From: Streptomyces sp. OR43
GTDB lineage: Bacteria > Actinomycetota > Actinomycetes > Streptomycetales > Streptomycetaceae
Length of the DNA stretch: 43,550 nt
Direction of reading: 5' to 3'
Assembly: GCF_008042275.1 (NCBI RefSeq)
Contig: NZ_RDBK01000043.1
Location: 39,169-82,718, forward strand
Numbering within the stretch: position 1 is the stretch's first letter; the number at the start of each line of letters is the position of its first letter. Made by a program: the position numbers and the translations under genes. The notes below the pieces were generated by a model. That model was not told the DNA's origin, ran no database searches, and saw nothing but the letters and a program-made list of their open reading frames with translations. Positions 1 through 7,443 of the stretch are shown piece after piece.

Positions 1-49
1 GCCCGGACCCGGCTCGGTCCGCCCGCCCAGCGAAGGAGACCCCGCATGA
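1..49 (+). CDS. C-terminal tail of an upstream gene, probably the conservon sensor kinase CvnA (partial)
   Basis: The frame beginning at base 2 is open from the window edge and ends in TGA at 47-49. It encodes a Pro/Gly-rich tail (PGPGSVRPPSEGDPA). The stop overlaps the ATG of the next gene in an ATGA junction, which is typical of translational coupling. In conservons the gene before the roadblock protein is the nitrate-sensor-like histidine kinase CvnA, and its C-terminus is usually disordered and rich in Pro and Gly. Identity is inferred from position only; the visible residues carry no domain. Confidence 0.5.
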   Translation, partial: PGPGSVRPPSEGDPA

Positions 50-483
50 TCGCGAACGAGAGGACCGGGGTACCCCGCCGATCCGGTGAACTCGACTGGC
101 TGCTGGACGATCTGGTGACCCGCGTCGGCGAGGTCCGGCACGCGGTCGTGCTTTCGGGGGACGGACTCGCCGTCGGGGCGTCGAGCGCGCTCAGCCGTGA
201 GGACGCAGAGCACCTGGCAGCGGTCGCCTCCGGGTTCCACAGCCTCGCCAAGGGTGCGGGACGGCATTTCCGGGCGGGGGGCGTGCGCCAGACGATGGTC
301 GAGATGGACGAGGGATTCCTCTTCGTCGCCGCCGCGGGGGAGGGGTCGTGCCTCGCCGTGCTGAGCACGGCGTTCGCCGATATCGGCCTGGTCGCCTACG
401 AGATGGCCCGCCTCGTCAAACGGGTCGGTGAGCACCTGCGTACCCCGGCACGCTTCGCCGAGCATCCGTCGGCAGCCGGCTGA
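46..483 (+). CDS. Roadblock/LC7 domain protein, conservon CvnB type
   Basis: This 145-residue protein is a single roadblock/LC7 domain (about residues 14-125). In conservons such proteins are thought to act as regulators of the partner Ras-like GTPase CvnD at the membrane sensor CvnA. Hallmarks are LDWLLDDLVTRV, HAVVLSGDGL, REDAEHLAA, a basic GRHFRAGG stretch and GSCLAVLS. The start has a good ribosome site (GAAGGAG, 32-38) and overlaps the upstream stop by four bases. DUF742 follows 23 bases downstream, so A-B-C is one operon. The usual GTPase gene is absent after CvnC; a GTPase and a second roadblock protein about 70% identical to this one (by eye) lie at 9577-10733. Confidence 0.9.
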   Translation: MIANERTGVPRRSGELDWLLDDLVTRVGEVRHAVVLSGDGLAVGASSALSREDAEHLAAVASGFHSLAKGAGRHFRAGGVRQTMVEMDEGFLFVAAAGEGSCLAVLSTAFADIGLVAYEMARLVKRVGEHLRTPARFAEHPSAAG

Positions 484-506
484 AGGGGGCGGGGAGCGCA
501 GTGTCC

Positions 507-929
507 ATGACCGACGGAGGCCCACAGGCCCCCGACCCGTACGAACTGCCGGGCAGCCAGTGGTACGACGCCGACGCGGGACCCCTCGTCCGGCCTTACG
601 CCATGACCGGCGGGCGGACCGAGCCGGGTCCGGGCGGCGCGCGCTTCGACCTGATCGCGCTCGTCACCCTGGACGACACCGTGACCGGGAGCTCCGAGGA
701 CGTGCTGCTCGGGCCGGAGCACCGGACGCTGCTGGCCCTCTGCCGGACCGAGACGCAGTCGGTCGCCGAACTCTCCGCCGACGCCGACCTGCCCGTCGGC
801 GTGGTGCGCGTGCTGCTCGGCGACCTGCTCGAATCGGGCTACGTCACGGTCAGCCGCCCGGTACCACCCGCTCAGCTGCCCGATGAACGGATCCTCCGCG
901 AGGTGATCAACGGCCTGCGCGCCCTCTGA
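507..929 (+). CDS. DUF742 family protein, conservon CvnC type
   Basis: This protein of about 140 residues is a DUF742 protein, the third member of Streptomyces conservons. It shows the family opening WYDADAGPLVRPYAMTGGRTEP and a winged-helix-like core with LGPEHRTLLALC, SVAELSADADLPVGVVRVLL and GDLLESGYVTV. Its end, PDERILREVINGLRAL, is the usual DUF742 C-terminus. I place the start at ATG 507, behind GGGGAG at 491-496; GTG at 501 in the same frame is an alternative. It is probably cotranscribed with the roadblock gene. The next gene is on the opposite strand, so the conservon stops here without its GTPase. Confidence 0.88.
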   Translation: MTDGGPQAPDPYELPGSQWYDADAGPLVRPYAMTGGRTEPGPGGARFDLIALVTLDDTVTGSSEDVLLGPEHRTLLALCRTETQSVAELSADADLPVGVVRVLLGDLLESGYVTVSRPVPPAQLPDERILREVINGLRAL

Positions 930-948
930 GGGGCCGGCTGCCGCCCCG

Positions 949-1458
949 CTACGGCCCGCTCCCGCTTCCCCTCAGGTGCGTGAGCTCGTCGTTCATGGCT
1001 TCCAGGAAGCGGACGACGACCTGGAGTTCGGCTTCGTCGAACTGGCGCCGGGCCGCATCGGTGGCGGCCGCCAGCGGTCTGAAGAAGTCGCGGGCGACCA
1101 GTTTCGCCGCCGGCGCGTAGTGCAGACGTACCACCCGCCGGTCGCCGCCGTCGCGGACGCGGTGAACGTGCCCCGCACGCTCCAGCCGGTCGAGACACGC
1201 CGTCACCGCACCCGAGGTGAGATCGAGCTGCTCACGCAGTCTCCCCGGGGTCATGGCCGAGCCGTCCTCGCCGTGCTCGGCGTCGAGGATGGCGATGAGG
1301 GCCTGCACATCTGTGGGATGGAGGCCCTGGGCCTGGGCGAACTGATGGGTGACGCGGTTGAGCTCGCTCGTCATCCCGCGCAGCAGCACAGCGAACGACT
1401 GAAGCCCCGTGAAGCCGTCGCTCGTGCCTCTGTCCGGGCCTCCGTCTGCTGTACGCAT
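949..1458 (-). CDS. MarR family transcriptional regulator
   Basis: This 169-residue protein has a MarR winged helix. The sequence runs from an N-terminal dimer helix (SFAVLLRGMTSELNRVTHQF) through LHPTDVQALIAILDAEH and the recognition region (LREQLDLTSGAVTACLDRL) to the wing (VRDGGDRRVVRLHY). Its C-terminal helices close the dimer. The frame is open further upstream, but ATG at 1456-1458 gives a normal MarR length. It is divergent from the MMPL exporter, 79 bases away, with palindromic sites between them. The likely role is repression of the exporter and of itself, relieved by a small lipophilic ligand. The ligand cannot be read from sequence. Confidence 0.92.
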   Translation of the reverse strand: MRTADGGPDRGTSDGFTGLQSFAVLLRGMTSELNRVTHQFAQAQGLHPTDVQALIAILDAEHGEDGSAMTPGRLREQLDLTSGAVTACLDRLERAGHVHRVRDGGDRRVVRLHYAPAAKLVARDFFRPLAAATDAARRQFDEAELQVVVRFLEAMNDELTHLRGSGSGP

Positions 1459-1471
1459 ACCCCCACCGTAA

Positions 1472-1510
1472 TATCTCTCATTGATTGAGATAATGAATGG
1501 CCGAGAGATA
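1472..1510. promoter_or_regulatory. Palindromic operator cluster between marR and the MMPL exporter
   Basis: TATCTC at 1472-1477 is repeated inverted as GAGATA at 1487-1492. The nested pair TCTCA-N5-TGAGA (1476-1490) is also perfect. A third half-site, GAGATA, occurs at 1505-1510. The AT-rich tract stands out from the surrounding GC-rich DNA and sits 14-66 bases upstream of both start codons. Its size and place suit a MarR dimer site; binding by this MarR is inferred. Confidence 0.65.
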
Positions 1511-1537
1511 TCACGTGTATCGACCCATGGGGAAGCA

Positions 1538-3652
1538 ATGAAGCCCGCACCGCGGCACCGCATCGTCCGATGGCTGGTGCCCGTAGCCCTGCTCGTCGTC
1601 TGGCTCGGCATCGGAGGAACGCTCGGCCCGTACGCCGGGAAGCTCGGCGAGGTCGCGACGAACGACCAGGCCGCCTTCCTGCCGCGCAGTGCCGAGTCGA
1701 CCAAGGTGTCCGAGGCGCAGAAGGCGTTCCAGAAGTCCGGGACCGTACCCGCGATCGTCGTGTGGACCGGCCGGACGGGCCGGATCCCGGGCGGTGCGCA
1801 GGAAGACGCCACGCGCGCACTCGCCTCCCTGGCCGGGGAGCCCGGTGTGGTCGGCACGCCATCGGGCGCACAGCCGTCCGAGGACGGCCAGGCGCTCTCC
1901 GGCGTCGTGCAACTGCGCTCGGACCTCGGTGACGCGCTGCCGGACACCCTGGACCGCGTACGCGCCGCGGCCGGCTCCGTGCCCGGCACCCGGGCGGAGA
2001 TCGCCGGGCCCGCGGCCAGCCAGGCCGACCTCAAGGACGCGTTCGCGGGAATCGACGGCCTGCTCCTGGGCGTGGCACTGGCCGCTGTGCTGGTGATCCT
2101 GCTGCTGGTCTACCGCAGCGTGCTGCTGCCGTTCCTGATCATCTTCAGCGCCGTACTCGCCCTGGGTCTCGCCTGCGCCGTCGTGTACGCCCTCGCGGAC
2201 CACGGCGTCGTCCGTGTGGACGGCCAGGTCCAGGGCATCCTGTCCATCCTGGTGATCGGGGCGGCCACCGACTACGCCCTGCTCCTGACCGCACGCTTCC
2301 GGGAGGAACTCTCCCGGCACGGCGACCGGACGGCCGCCGCGCTCGCCGCGCTCCGGCGGTCCTTCGGAGCGATCACCGCCAGCGCCGCCACGGTGGCACT
2401 GGGTCTGCTCGCGCTGCTGCTCAGTGATCTGACGAACAACCGGGCCCTGGGGCCGGTGGGCGCCATCGGCATCGTCTGCGCGGTGCTGAGCACGCTGACG
2501 TTCCTTCCCGCGGTACTGGTCCTGTGCGGCCGGGCCGCCTACTGGCCGGCCAGGCCCCGTCCCGCCGGCCAGGAGCCGGGCGGGCACGGCATCTGGCGCC
2601 GGATCGCCGGCCGCGTCGACCGGTCCCCGCGCAAGGTGTGGGTCTCCACCACCCTGGTCCTCGTCGCCTGCGCGGCGTTCGCACCCACGCTCACGTCGAA
2701 GGGCGTGCCTCTGGACGAGATCTTCGTGAACGACGCCCCGTCCGTCTCGGCACAGGCCACGCTGGGCAAGCACTTCCCCGGAGGCTCCGGAAACCCCGCG
2801 GTGATCGTCGCGGCAGCCGGCCGGGCCGACAAGGTGACCGCCGCCGCTGCCGGCACCCCCGGCGTCGCCTCCGCGGCACCCGTCACCGAGTCCGGACGCC
2901 CGGGCGACGGGCCGCCCCTCGTGGTCGACGGCCGGGTACGCATCGACGCGACCCTGGACGACGCGGCCGACAGCGACGCGGCGAAGGCGACGGTCCAGCG
3001 TCTGCGTGACGCCGTGCACGGCGTCCCGGGAGCCGACGCGGTCGTCGGCGGCTACACGGCGCAGCAGTACGACACCCAGCAGACGGCCGAGCGCGACCGC
3101 GGCGTCATCGTGCCGGTGGTCCTCGTGATCATTCTGCTGATCCTGATGGGGCTGCTGCGGTCGGTGCTGGTCCCCGTTCTGCTGGTGGCCACCGTAGGGC
3201 TCAACTTCCTCGCGACCCTCGGGGTCTCCTCGCTGGTCTTCGAGCACGTCCTGGGTTTCAGCGGCACCGACGCGTCCGTGCCGCTGTACGGGTTCGTGTT
3301 CCTGGTGGCCCTCGGCGTCGACTACAACATCTTCCTGATGTCACGGGTCCGGGAGGAGGCCCTGGAGCACGGGGCCCGGCAGGGAGTGCTGCGAGGCCTG
3401 GTGAGCACGGGCGGGGTGATCACCTCCGCCGGAGTGGTGCTGGCCGCCACCTTCGCGGCGCTCATCGTCATTCCGCTGGCGTTCCTCGCCCAGATCGCGT
3501 TCATCGTGGCCTTCGGAGTGCTGCTGGACACCCTGGTGGTGCGTTCGCTGCTGGCCCCGGCGCTGGTCGTGGACATCGGTCCCAAGGCCTGGTGGCCGAG
3601 CAGGATCAGCCGGATCCCGGCCGGACCGGGGCAGGGGAGCGAGGAAGGGTGA
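1538..3652 (+). CDS. MMPL family transporter (RND superfamily exporter)
   Basis: This 704-residue inner-membrane protein has two halves, each with one N-terminal membrane helix, a large extracytoplasmic domain and a bundle of five helices. The first helix is about residues 8-28 (VRWLVPVALLVVWLGIGG). The signature loops are GAATDYALLLTARFREEL (D245, Y246) and GVDYNIFLMSRVREE (D595, Y596), the paired Asp-Tyr sites for proton relay in MMPL proteins. The ATG at 1538 has GGGGAAG six bases upstream. In-frame TTG 1481 and ATG 1493 lie inside the operator, so they are less likely. MMPL proteins export lipids or lipophilic drugs. The divergent MarR suggests inducible export of a toxic or self-made compound. 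The substrate is unknown. Confidence 0.9.
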   Translation: MKPAPRHRIVRWLVPVALLVVWLGIGGTLGPYAGKLGEVATNDQAAFLPRSAESTKVSEAQKAFQKSGTVPAIVVWTGRTGRIPGGAQEDATRALASLAGEPGVVGTPSGAQPSEDGQALSGVVQLRSDLGDALPDTLDRVRAAAGSVPGTRAEIAGPAASQADLKDAFAGIDGLLLGVALAAVLVILLLVYRSVLLPFLIIFSAVLALGLACAVVYALADHGVVRVDGQVQGILSILVIGAATDYALLLTARFREELSRHGDRTAAALAALRRSFGAITASAATVALGLLALLLSDLTNNRALGPVGAIGIVCAVLSTLTFLPAVLVLCGRAAYWPARPRPAGQEPGGHGIWRRIAGRVDRSPRKVWVSTTLVLVACAAFAPTLTSKGVPLDEIFVNDAPSVSAQATLGKHFPGGSGNPAVIVAAAGRADKVTAAAAGTPGVASAAPVTESGRPGDGPPLVVDGRVRIDATLDDAADSDAAKATVQRLRDAVHGVPGADAVVGGYTAQQYDTQQTAERDRGVIVPVVLVIILLILMGLLRSVLVPVLLVATVGLNFLATLGVSSLVFEHVLGFSGTDASVPLYGFVFLVALGVDYNIFLMSRVREEALEHGARQGVLRGLVSTGGVITSAGVVLAATFAALIVIPLAFLAQIAFIVAFGVLLDTLVVRSLLAPALVVDIGPKAWWPSRISRIPAGPGQGSEEG

Positions 3653-3655
3653 CGT

Positions 3656-3707
3656 GACCGGGCCCGGTGCCCGACCCGGATGTCCGGGTCGGGCACCGGG
3701 CCCGGTC
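3656..3707. terminator. Bidirectional terminator with a perfect 25-bp stem
   Basis: Bases 3656-3680 and 3683-3707 are exact reverse complements with a 2-base loop (TG at 3681-3682). It lies four bases after the stop of the exporter and just beyond the stop of the convergent terD gene, so it can end transcription from both sides. A smaller hairpin, GCACGG-N6-CCGTGC, follows at 3708-3725. No U-tract is present, as is usual in Streptomyces. Confidence 0.85.
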
Positions 3708-3731
3708 GCACGGGTTTCGCCGTGCGGGCGG

Positions 3732-4307
3732 TCAGACGTTGACGCCGTAGTCCGTCGCGATGCCGGCCAGCCCGGAGGCGTAACCCTGGCCGACCGCACG
3801 GAACTTCCACTCCGCACCGTGCCGGTACAGCTCACCGAACACCATCGCCGTCTCGGTCGAGGCGTCCTCGCTCAGGTCGTAGCGGGCGAGCTCCACCCCG
3901 TTGGCGCGGTTCACCACCCGGATGAAGGCGTTGCGCACCTGGCCGAAACTCTGCCCCCGGCTCTGGGCGTCATGGATGGAGACCGGAAAGACTATCTTGG
4001 CGACATTCGCCGGGACGCCGGCCAGGTCCACGTTGATGGACTCGTCGTCGCCCTCGCCCTCACCCGTGAGGTTGTCACCGGTGTGCTGGACGGAACCGTC
4101 CGGGCTGTTGAGGTTGTTGTAGAAGACGAAGTGCTGGTCCGACAGGACCTTGCCGGCGTCCGAGCACAGCAGCGCGCTGGCGTCGAGGTCGTGATCGGCG
4201 CCCGTCGTCGTCCGCACGTCCCAGCCCAGGCCCACCGTCACCGCGGTCAGGCCGGGCGCCTCCTTCGACAGGGAGACGTTGCCGCCCTTGGCCAGGGTCA
4301 CACCCAT
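3732..4307 (-). CDS. TerD family protein
   Basis: This 191-residue protein has exactly the usual TerD length. It begins [20 protein letters not shown] and carries the calcium-binding motifs GLGWDVR and [11 protein letters not shown], plus the acidic [12 protein letters not shown] loop. TerD proteins bind Ca2+ and are linked to tellurite and general stress resistance; in Streptomyces several paralogs affect development. The start is fixed by GGAGGAAG just upstream on the minus strand (about 4311-4318). It appears monocistronic, convergent with the MMPL gene across a strong hairpin. No other ter genes (terB, terC, terZ) are adjacent. Confidence 0.95.
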   Translation of the reverse strand: MGVTLAKGGNVSLSKEAPGLTAVTVGLGWDVRTTTGADHDLDASALLCSDAGKVLSDQHFVFYNNLNSPDGSVQHTGDNLTGEGEGDDESINVDLAGVPANVAKIVFPVSIHDAQSRGQSFGQVRNAFIRVVNRANGVELARYDLSEDASTETAMVFGELYRHGAEWKFRAVGQGYASGLAGIATDYGVNV

Positions 4308-4320
4308 GAACTTCCTCCAA

Positions 4321-4344
4321 TGATCCGGTGATCCGTTGATCAGT
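4321..4344. repeat. Three tandem 8-bp repeats upstream of terD
   Basis: TGATCCGG (4321-4328), TGATCCGT (4329-4336) and TGATCAGT (4337-4344) run head to tail immediately upstream of the terD ribosome site. Being in the 5' leader or promoter of terD, they could be a regulator site or chance slippage. Confidence 0.45.
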
Positions 4345-4701
4345 GTTCCGTCGGCCGCCACCGAAGAGGACGACGGCCCTTCCCCTATGGTTCCCTGGAC
4401 GCGCGGGCCGTGAAGCGGCGGGGTGGTCCCGCAGGCACAGCGGACCCGCGGCGGCGCGCCCTGTCCTCACGACCGTGGACCCACTCTTCAGGATCGGCGG
4501 GGATTTGCCCAGGGCACAGGCGGTACCGGGCGTCTTCCGGTCAATGTTTCCGGCAACCGGTCGTGGACAGGGGATCGGACCGAGGATGGACGGGGCCGGT
4601 GATCCACGAGGCCACCGCAACCTGCCGAACAGCGCAACCGTGCAACCGTGCGAGGCCGATGCCGGTCCTTACGTACGGCAGCCGGACGAACGGGGTGATC
4701 G
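4345..4701. other. Divergent intergenic region between terD and the LCP gene
   Basis: No convincing gene is visible here. It must carry the promoters of both terD (leftward) and the LCP gene (rightward), but I see no clear -35/-10 pair. A direct repeat GCAACCGT GCAACCGT occurs at 4634-4649, upstream of the LCP start. Open frames across it have no ribosome site and no family motif. Confidence 0.4.
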
Positions 4702-6192
4702 ATGACAGGCAGTCACAAGGGGGCCGTGGGCCGGGGAGGCCGGCTGCGGCGGACGGCGGTGATCGGGCTGTCCTTCCTCGTCCTGCTGGTCGCCGGAGCC
4801 GGCTGGGGCTATCTCAAACTGACCGGCAGCATCGACACGTTCAGTTCCGACGGCATCTCCGGCGACCGGCCGCCCGACACGTCCGCGGGACAGAACGTCC
4901 TCGTCATCGGATCCGACACGCGAGCGGGCGACAACAGCGGACTGGGCGGCGGCACGGGCGACGTCGGCCGCTCCGACACCGCGTTCCTGCTGCACGTCTA
5001 CGCCGACCACAAGCACGCCGTCGCCGTCTCCATCCCCCGCGACTCACTGGTCGACATCCCGTCCTGCAAGAAGCCCGGCGGCGCGTGGACGGCCCCGCAG
5101 CAGCACGTCATGTTCAACGCGGCCTTCTCGGTGGGGGAGACCGCCGAGGGCAATCCGGCCTGCACCCAGAACACCGTCGAGCACCTCACCGGTCTGCGCG
5201 TCGACCACACCGTCGTCGTCGACTTCGCCGGATTCTCCGCACTGACGTCGGCCGTCGGCGGCGTGCCCGTCTGCCTTCCGCAGGACATCTACCAGCGGGA
5301 TCTGAACCCCAAGCGCCCCACCCGGGGCGAGCGGGTCTTCGCCAAGGGCCCCCAAGAGGTCTCGGGACAGCGCGCGCTCGACTACGTACGGATCCGGCAC
5401 GGCATCGGTGACGGCTCCGATATAGGCAGGATCCAGCGACAGCAGGCGTTCGTGGGCTCCCTCATCAAGCAGGTCAAGTCCCGCGGCCTGAACCCGGCCA
5501 CCTTGCTGCCCCTGGCGAACGCGGCGACCGATGCGATGACCGTCGACCCGGGCCTCGGCTCGGCCGACAAACTGCTGAGGTTCGCCCTGTCGATGAAGAA
5601 CATCGACCTGCGCAACACCAAGTTCCTCACGGTTCCCTGGCGCTACGAGGGGGCCCGCGTCGCCATCGTGGAAGCGGAGGCCGACGCGCTGTGGGCGACG
5701 CTCAAGGCCGACCGTACGATCGACGGCCAGGACGCGGCGGGCACGAGCCGTGACAAGGGGCCGGCGCCCGCACCGGCCACCGCCTCCGCCACGCCCGTCT
5801 CCGGCACGGGCATCGACGTGGCCGTCTACAACGGCACCACGGTGACCGGACTCGCGGCCCGGGCGGCCGAGTTCCTGCGTACGCACGGCTTCACCGTCAC
5901 CGGCACCGCCACGGCGAACTCCCAGGACCAGGAGCGGACCGTCGTCACCTACGGGCCCGGCGAGAAGCCCGGGGCCGAGACCACGGCCCGGTTCCTCGGC
6001 GGAGCCCGGGTCGAGGAGTCCGGTGAGGCAGGCATCCAGGTGATCGTCGGCCGTGACTACGCCGACGACCCCTCGCCGGCCCTGGCGTCACCGGCACCCG
6101 CGTCACCCGCCCCCGGCTCCTTGCCGTCCGACGTCACGGACAGATCCCGTTCCGCCGCGGACGACGTGTGCAGCGACCTCTCGTACGGCTGA
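4702..6192 (+). CDS. LCP (LytR-CpsA-Psr) family cell-wall ligase with C-terminal LytR_C domain
   Basis: This 496-residue protein has a short basic cytoplasmic tail, one membrane anchor (about residues 16-38) and an extracellular LCP catalytic domain (about 64-250). Family motifs are NVLVIGSDTRAG (from N65), RSDTAFLLHV, VSIPRDSLV, FAGFSALTSAVGGVPVCL and LDYVRIRHGIGDGSDIGRIQRQQ (R243 region); the Asp and Arg residues hold the polyprenyl diphosphate and metal. A Pro/Ala linker leads to a LytR_C domain (about 371-450, IDVAVYNGT, GLAARAAEFL). The tail is Pro/Ser-rich. LCP enzymes transfer lipid-linked glycopolymers onto peptidoglycan. Four Cys in the catalytic domain could form disulfides. The gene stands alone. 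Confidence 0.93.
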   Translation: MTGSHKGAVGRGGRLRRTAVIGLSFLVLLVAGAGWGYLKLTGSIDTFSSDGISGDRPPDTSAGQNVLVIGSDTRAGDNSGLGGGTGDVGRSDTAFLLHVYADHKHAVAVSIPRDSLVDIPSCKKPGGAWTAPQQHVMFNAAFSVGETAEGNPACTQNTVEHLTGLRVDHTVVVDFAGFSALTSAVGGVPVCLPQDIYQRDLNPKRPTRGERVFAKGPQEVSGQRALDYVRIRHGIGDGSDIGRIQRQQAFVGSLIKQVKSRGLNPATLLPLANAATDAMTVDPGLGSADKLLRFALSMKNIDLRNTKFLTVPWRYEGARVAIVEAEADALWATLKADRTIDGQDAAGTSRDKGPAPAPATASATPVSGTGIDVAVYNGTTVTGLAARAAEFLRTHGFTVTGTATANSQDQERTVVTYGPGEKPGAETTARFLGGARVEESGEAGIQVIVGRDYADDPSPALASPAPASPAPGSLPSDVTDRSRSAADDVCSDLSYG

Positions 6193-6201
6193 GACCGCGG
6201 G

Positions 6202-6230
6202 CGCGCCCGGCGCGTGGGCGACCGGGCGCG
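6202..6230. terminator. Hairpin between the convergent LCP and Lrp genes
   Basis: CGCGCCCGG (6202-6210) pairs exactly with CCGGGCGCG (6222-6230) around an 11-base loop. It lies ten bases beyond the LCP stop codon and about 50 bases beyond the stop of the opposing Lrp gene. It probably terminates the LCP transcript and may serve both. Confidence 0.6.
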
Positions 6231-6282
6231 CGGCTCGAAGACGCCCGGCCACGTCTCCTGCTCACCACCCCCGCCGCGGTCG

Positions 6283-7335
6283 TCATGAGCGTGCCGGCAG
6301 CGGAACCGGGCGCGTCCAGATGTCCGGTGGGACCGTGCCGATCCGGCGGCCGTCGGAGCCCAGCACCTGGGCGGCGAACTTATGGCACCGCAGGACGACG
6401 ATCGCGTCCGCGATCCTGAGCCCCGGCACCCGCCGCGTCAGGGTGGCCGCACAGGCCGGCAGGTCATCGAGCGAGCGCAGCGTGAGGGCGATGACGAGGT
6501 TGTGCGGACCGGTGACCGACATGAACTCGACCGTCTCCCGCAGGTGGACGATGGGCTGAGCCGTCGCGAGGTCTGGCGTCGGAGAGTCCGCCCACATCAC
6601 GACCGAGACGGGCCAGCCCGAGTAGAGCGGCGCCGGCCGGCAGGTGTGGGTGAGGGTCCCACTGCTCTCCAGCCGGATGAGCCGGCGTCGCGTCGCGGAC
6701 TCGCTCCGGCCCTGCCGCCGGGCCAGCTCGGCCACGGAGAGCCGCGAATCACCCGCCATGGCCAGGACCAGCCGCCGGTCCTCCGGCCTGAGGGAGGGGG
6801 CCGCGCTCGCGCCCGGTTCACGCGGGCGGCCGGGCAGGTCGATCAGACGATGGGCCTGTGTGGGCGTCAGCCGGTCCAGCCGCCACCGGGCCCCGGTGCG
6901 ATGGACCGCGGTGACGAGATGGGTCCGGGTTCCCGTCACGCCGGGAAGGCGCAGTAACCGGGTGGAGATGTGCTCGTCGAGCATCGACAGATCCGGGAAG
7001 GCGACGAACAGGAGCAGGGCGCGGGCCCCGGTCACCTCGAACACCGACAGCACATGCGGATCCTCGGTGAGCAGGGCGGACCGCATCTCGTTCCGCTCGC
7101 CGGTGCAGAGGACCTCGATCCAGGCCATGCAGGGAGGCGTCTCTCCCGTGTGGAGTGCCAGCGCCCCGCACCAGCCCGTTCCTGCGGCGGTGATCCTGGC
7201 CCAGCGCTGCGCCAGTGTGTCCGGACGGCTCCCCAGAACCGGAGCCAGCCGGCTCCAGCCCGCGCGGGGCGCGATCTGAAGCGCATGGATCACCGTGCGG
7301 TCGGCTTCGCTGAGGGTGTGTTCGCTGCGTGACAC
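6283..7335 (-). CDS. Lrp/AsnC family transcriptional regulator, double-module type with a TTA codon
   Basis: This 350-residue protein holds two Lrp/AsnC modules in tandem. Module one is an HTH (LSEADRTVIHALQIAPRAGW) and a ligand-sensing domain (VLSVFEVTGARALLLFVAF). Module two is a clear HTH (LRPEDRRLVLAMAGDSRLSV, then GRSESATRRRLIRLESSG) and a second sensor domain (VEFMSVTGPHNLVIALTL). Normal Lrp proteins are about 150 residues. The start is GTG 7335, behind GGAAGAA. Codon 127 is TTA (plus-strand TAA at 6955-6957, in frame), so full translation should need the bldA tRNA and come late in development. It is divergent from a STAND ATPase, which is a candidate target. The ligand is unknown, perhaps an amino acid. 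Confidence 0.88.
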   Translation of the reverse strand: MSRSEHTLSEADRTVIHALQIAPRAGWSRLAPVLGSRPDTLAQRWARITAAGTGWCGALALHTGETPPCMAWIEVLCTGERNEMRSALLTEDPHVLSVFEVTGARALLLFVAFPDLSMLDEHISTRLLRLPGVTGTRTHLVTAVHRTGARWRLDRLTPTQAHRLIDLPGRPREPGASAAPSLRPEDRRLVLAMAGDSRLSVAELARRQGRSESATRRRLIRLESSGTLTHTCRPAPLYSGWPVSVVMWADSPTPDLATAQPIVHLRETVEFMSVTGPHNLVIALTLRSLDDLPACAATLTRRVPGLRIADAIVVLRCHKFAAQVLGSDGRRIGTVPPDIWTRPVPLPARS

Positions 7336-7443
7336 GTTTCTTCCTGGCGGATTCACCGGTTGGCGGCGGAGACGGACGAGGTGCATCGGACTATGCCATG
7401 AGCATGTGTGGGCATGATCATCGGGATGTGGAGGACTGGGCGG

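Noticed and set aside
1511..3247. A 578-codon minus-strand frame opposite the MMPL gene
   Set aside because: Its composition is Gln/Asp/Arg-rich shadow sequence with no family motif. The MMPL reading frame has clear membrane helices and signatures.
4345..4701. A possible riboswitch or small gene upstream of the LCP gene
   Set aside because: I found no conserved riboswitch core, no strong stem series and no frame with a ribosome site. The direct GCAACCGT repeat alone is not enough.
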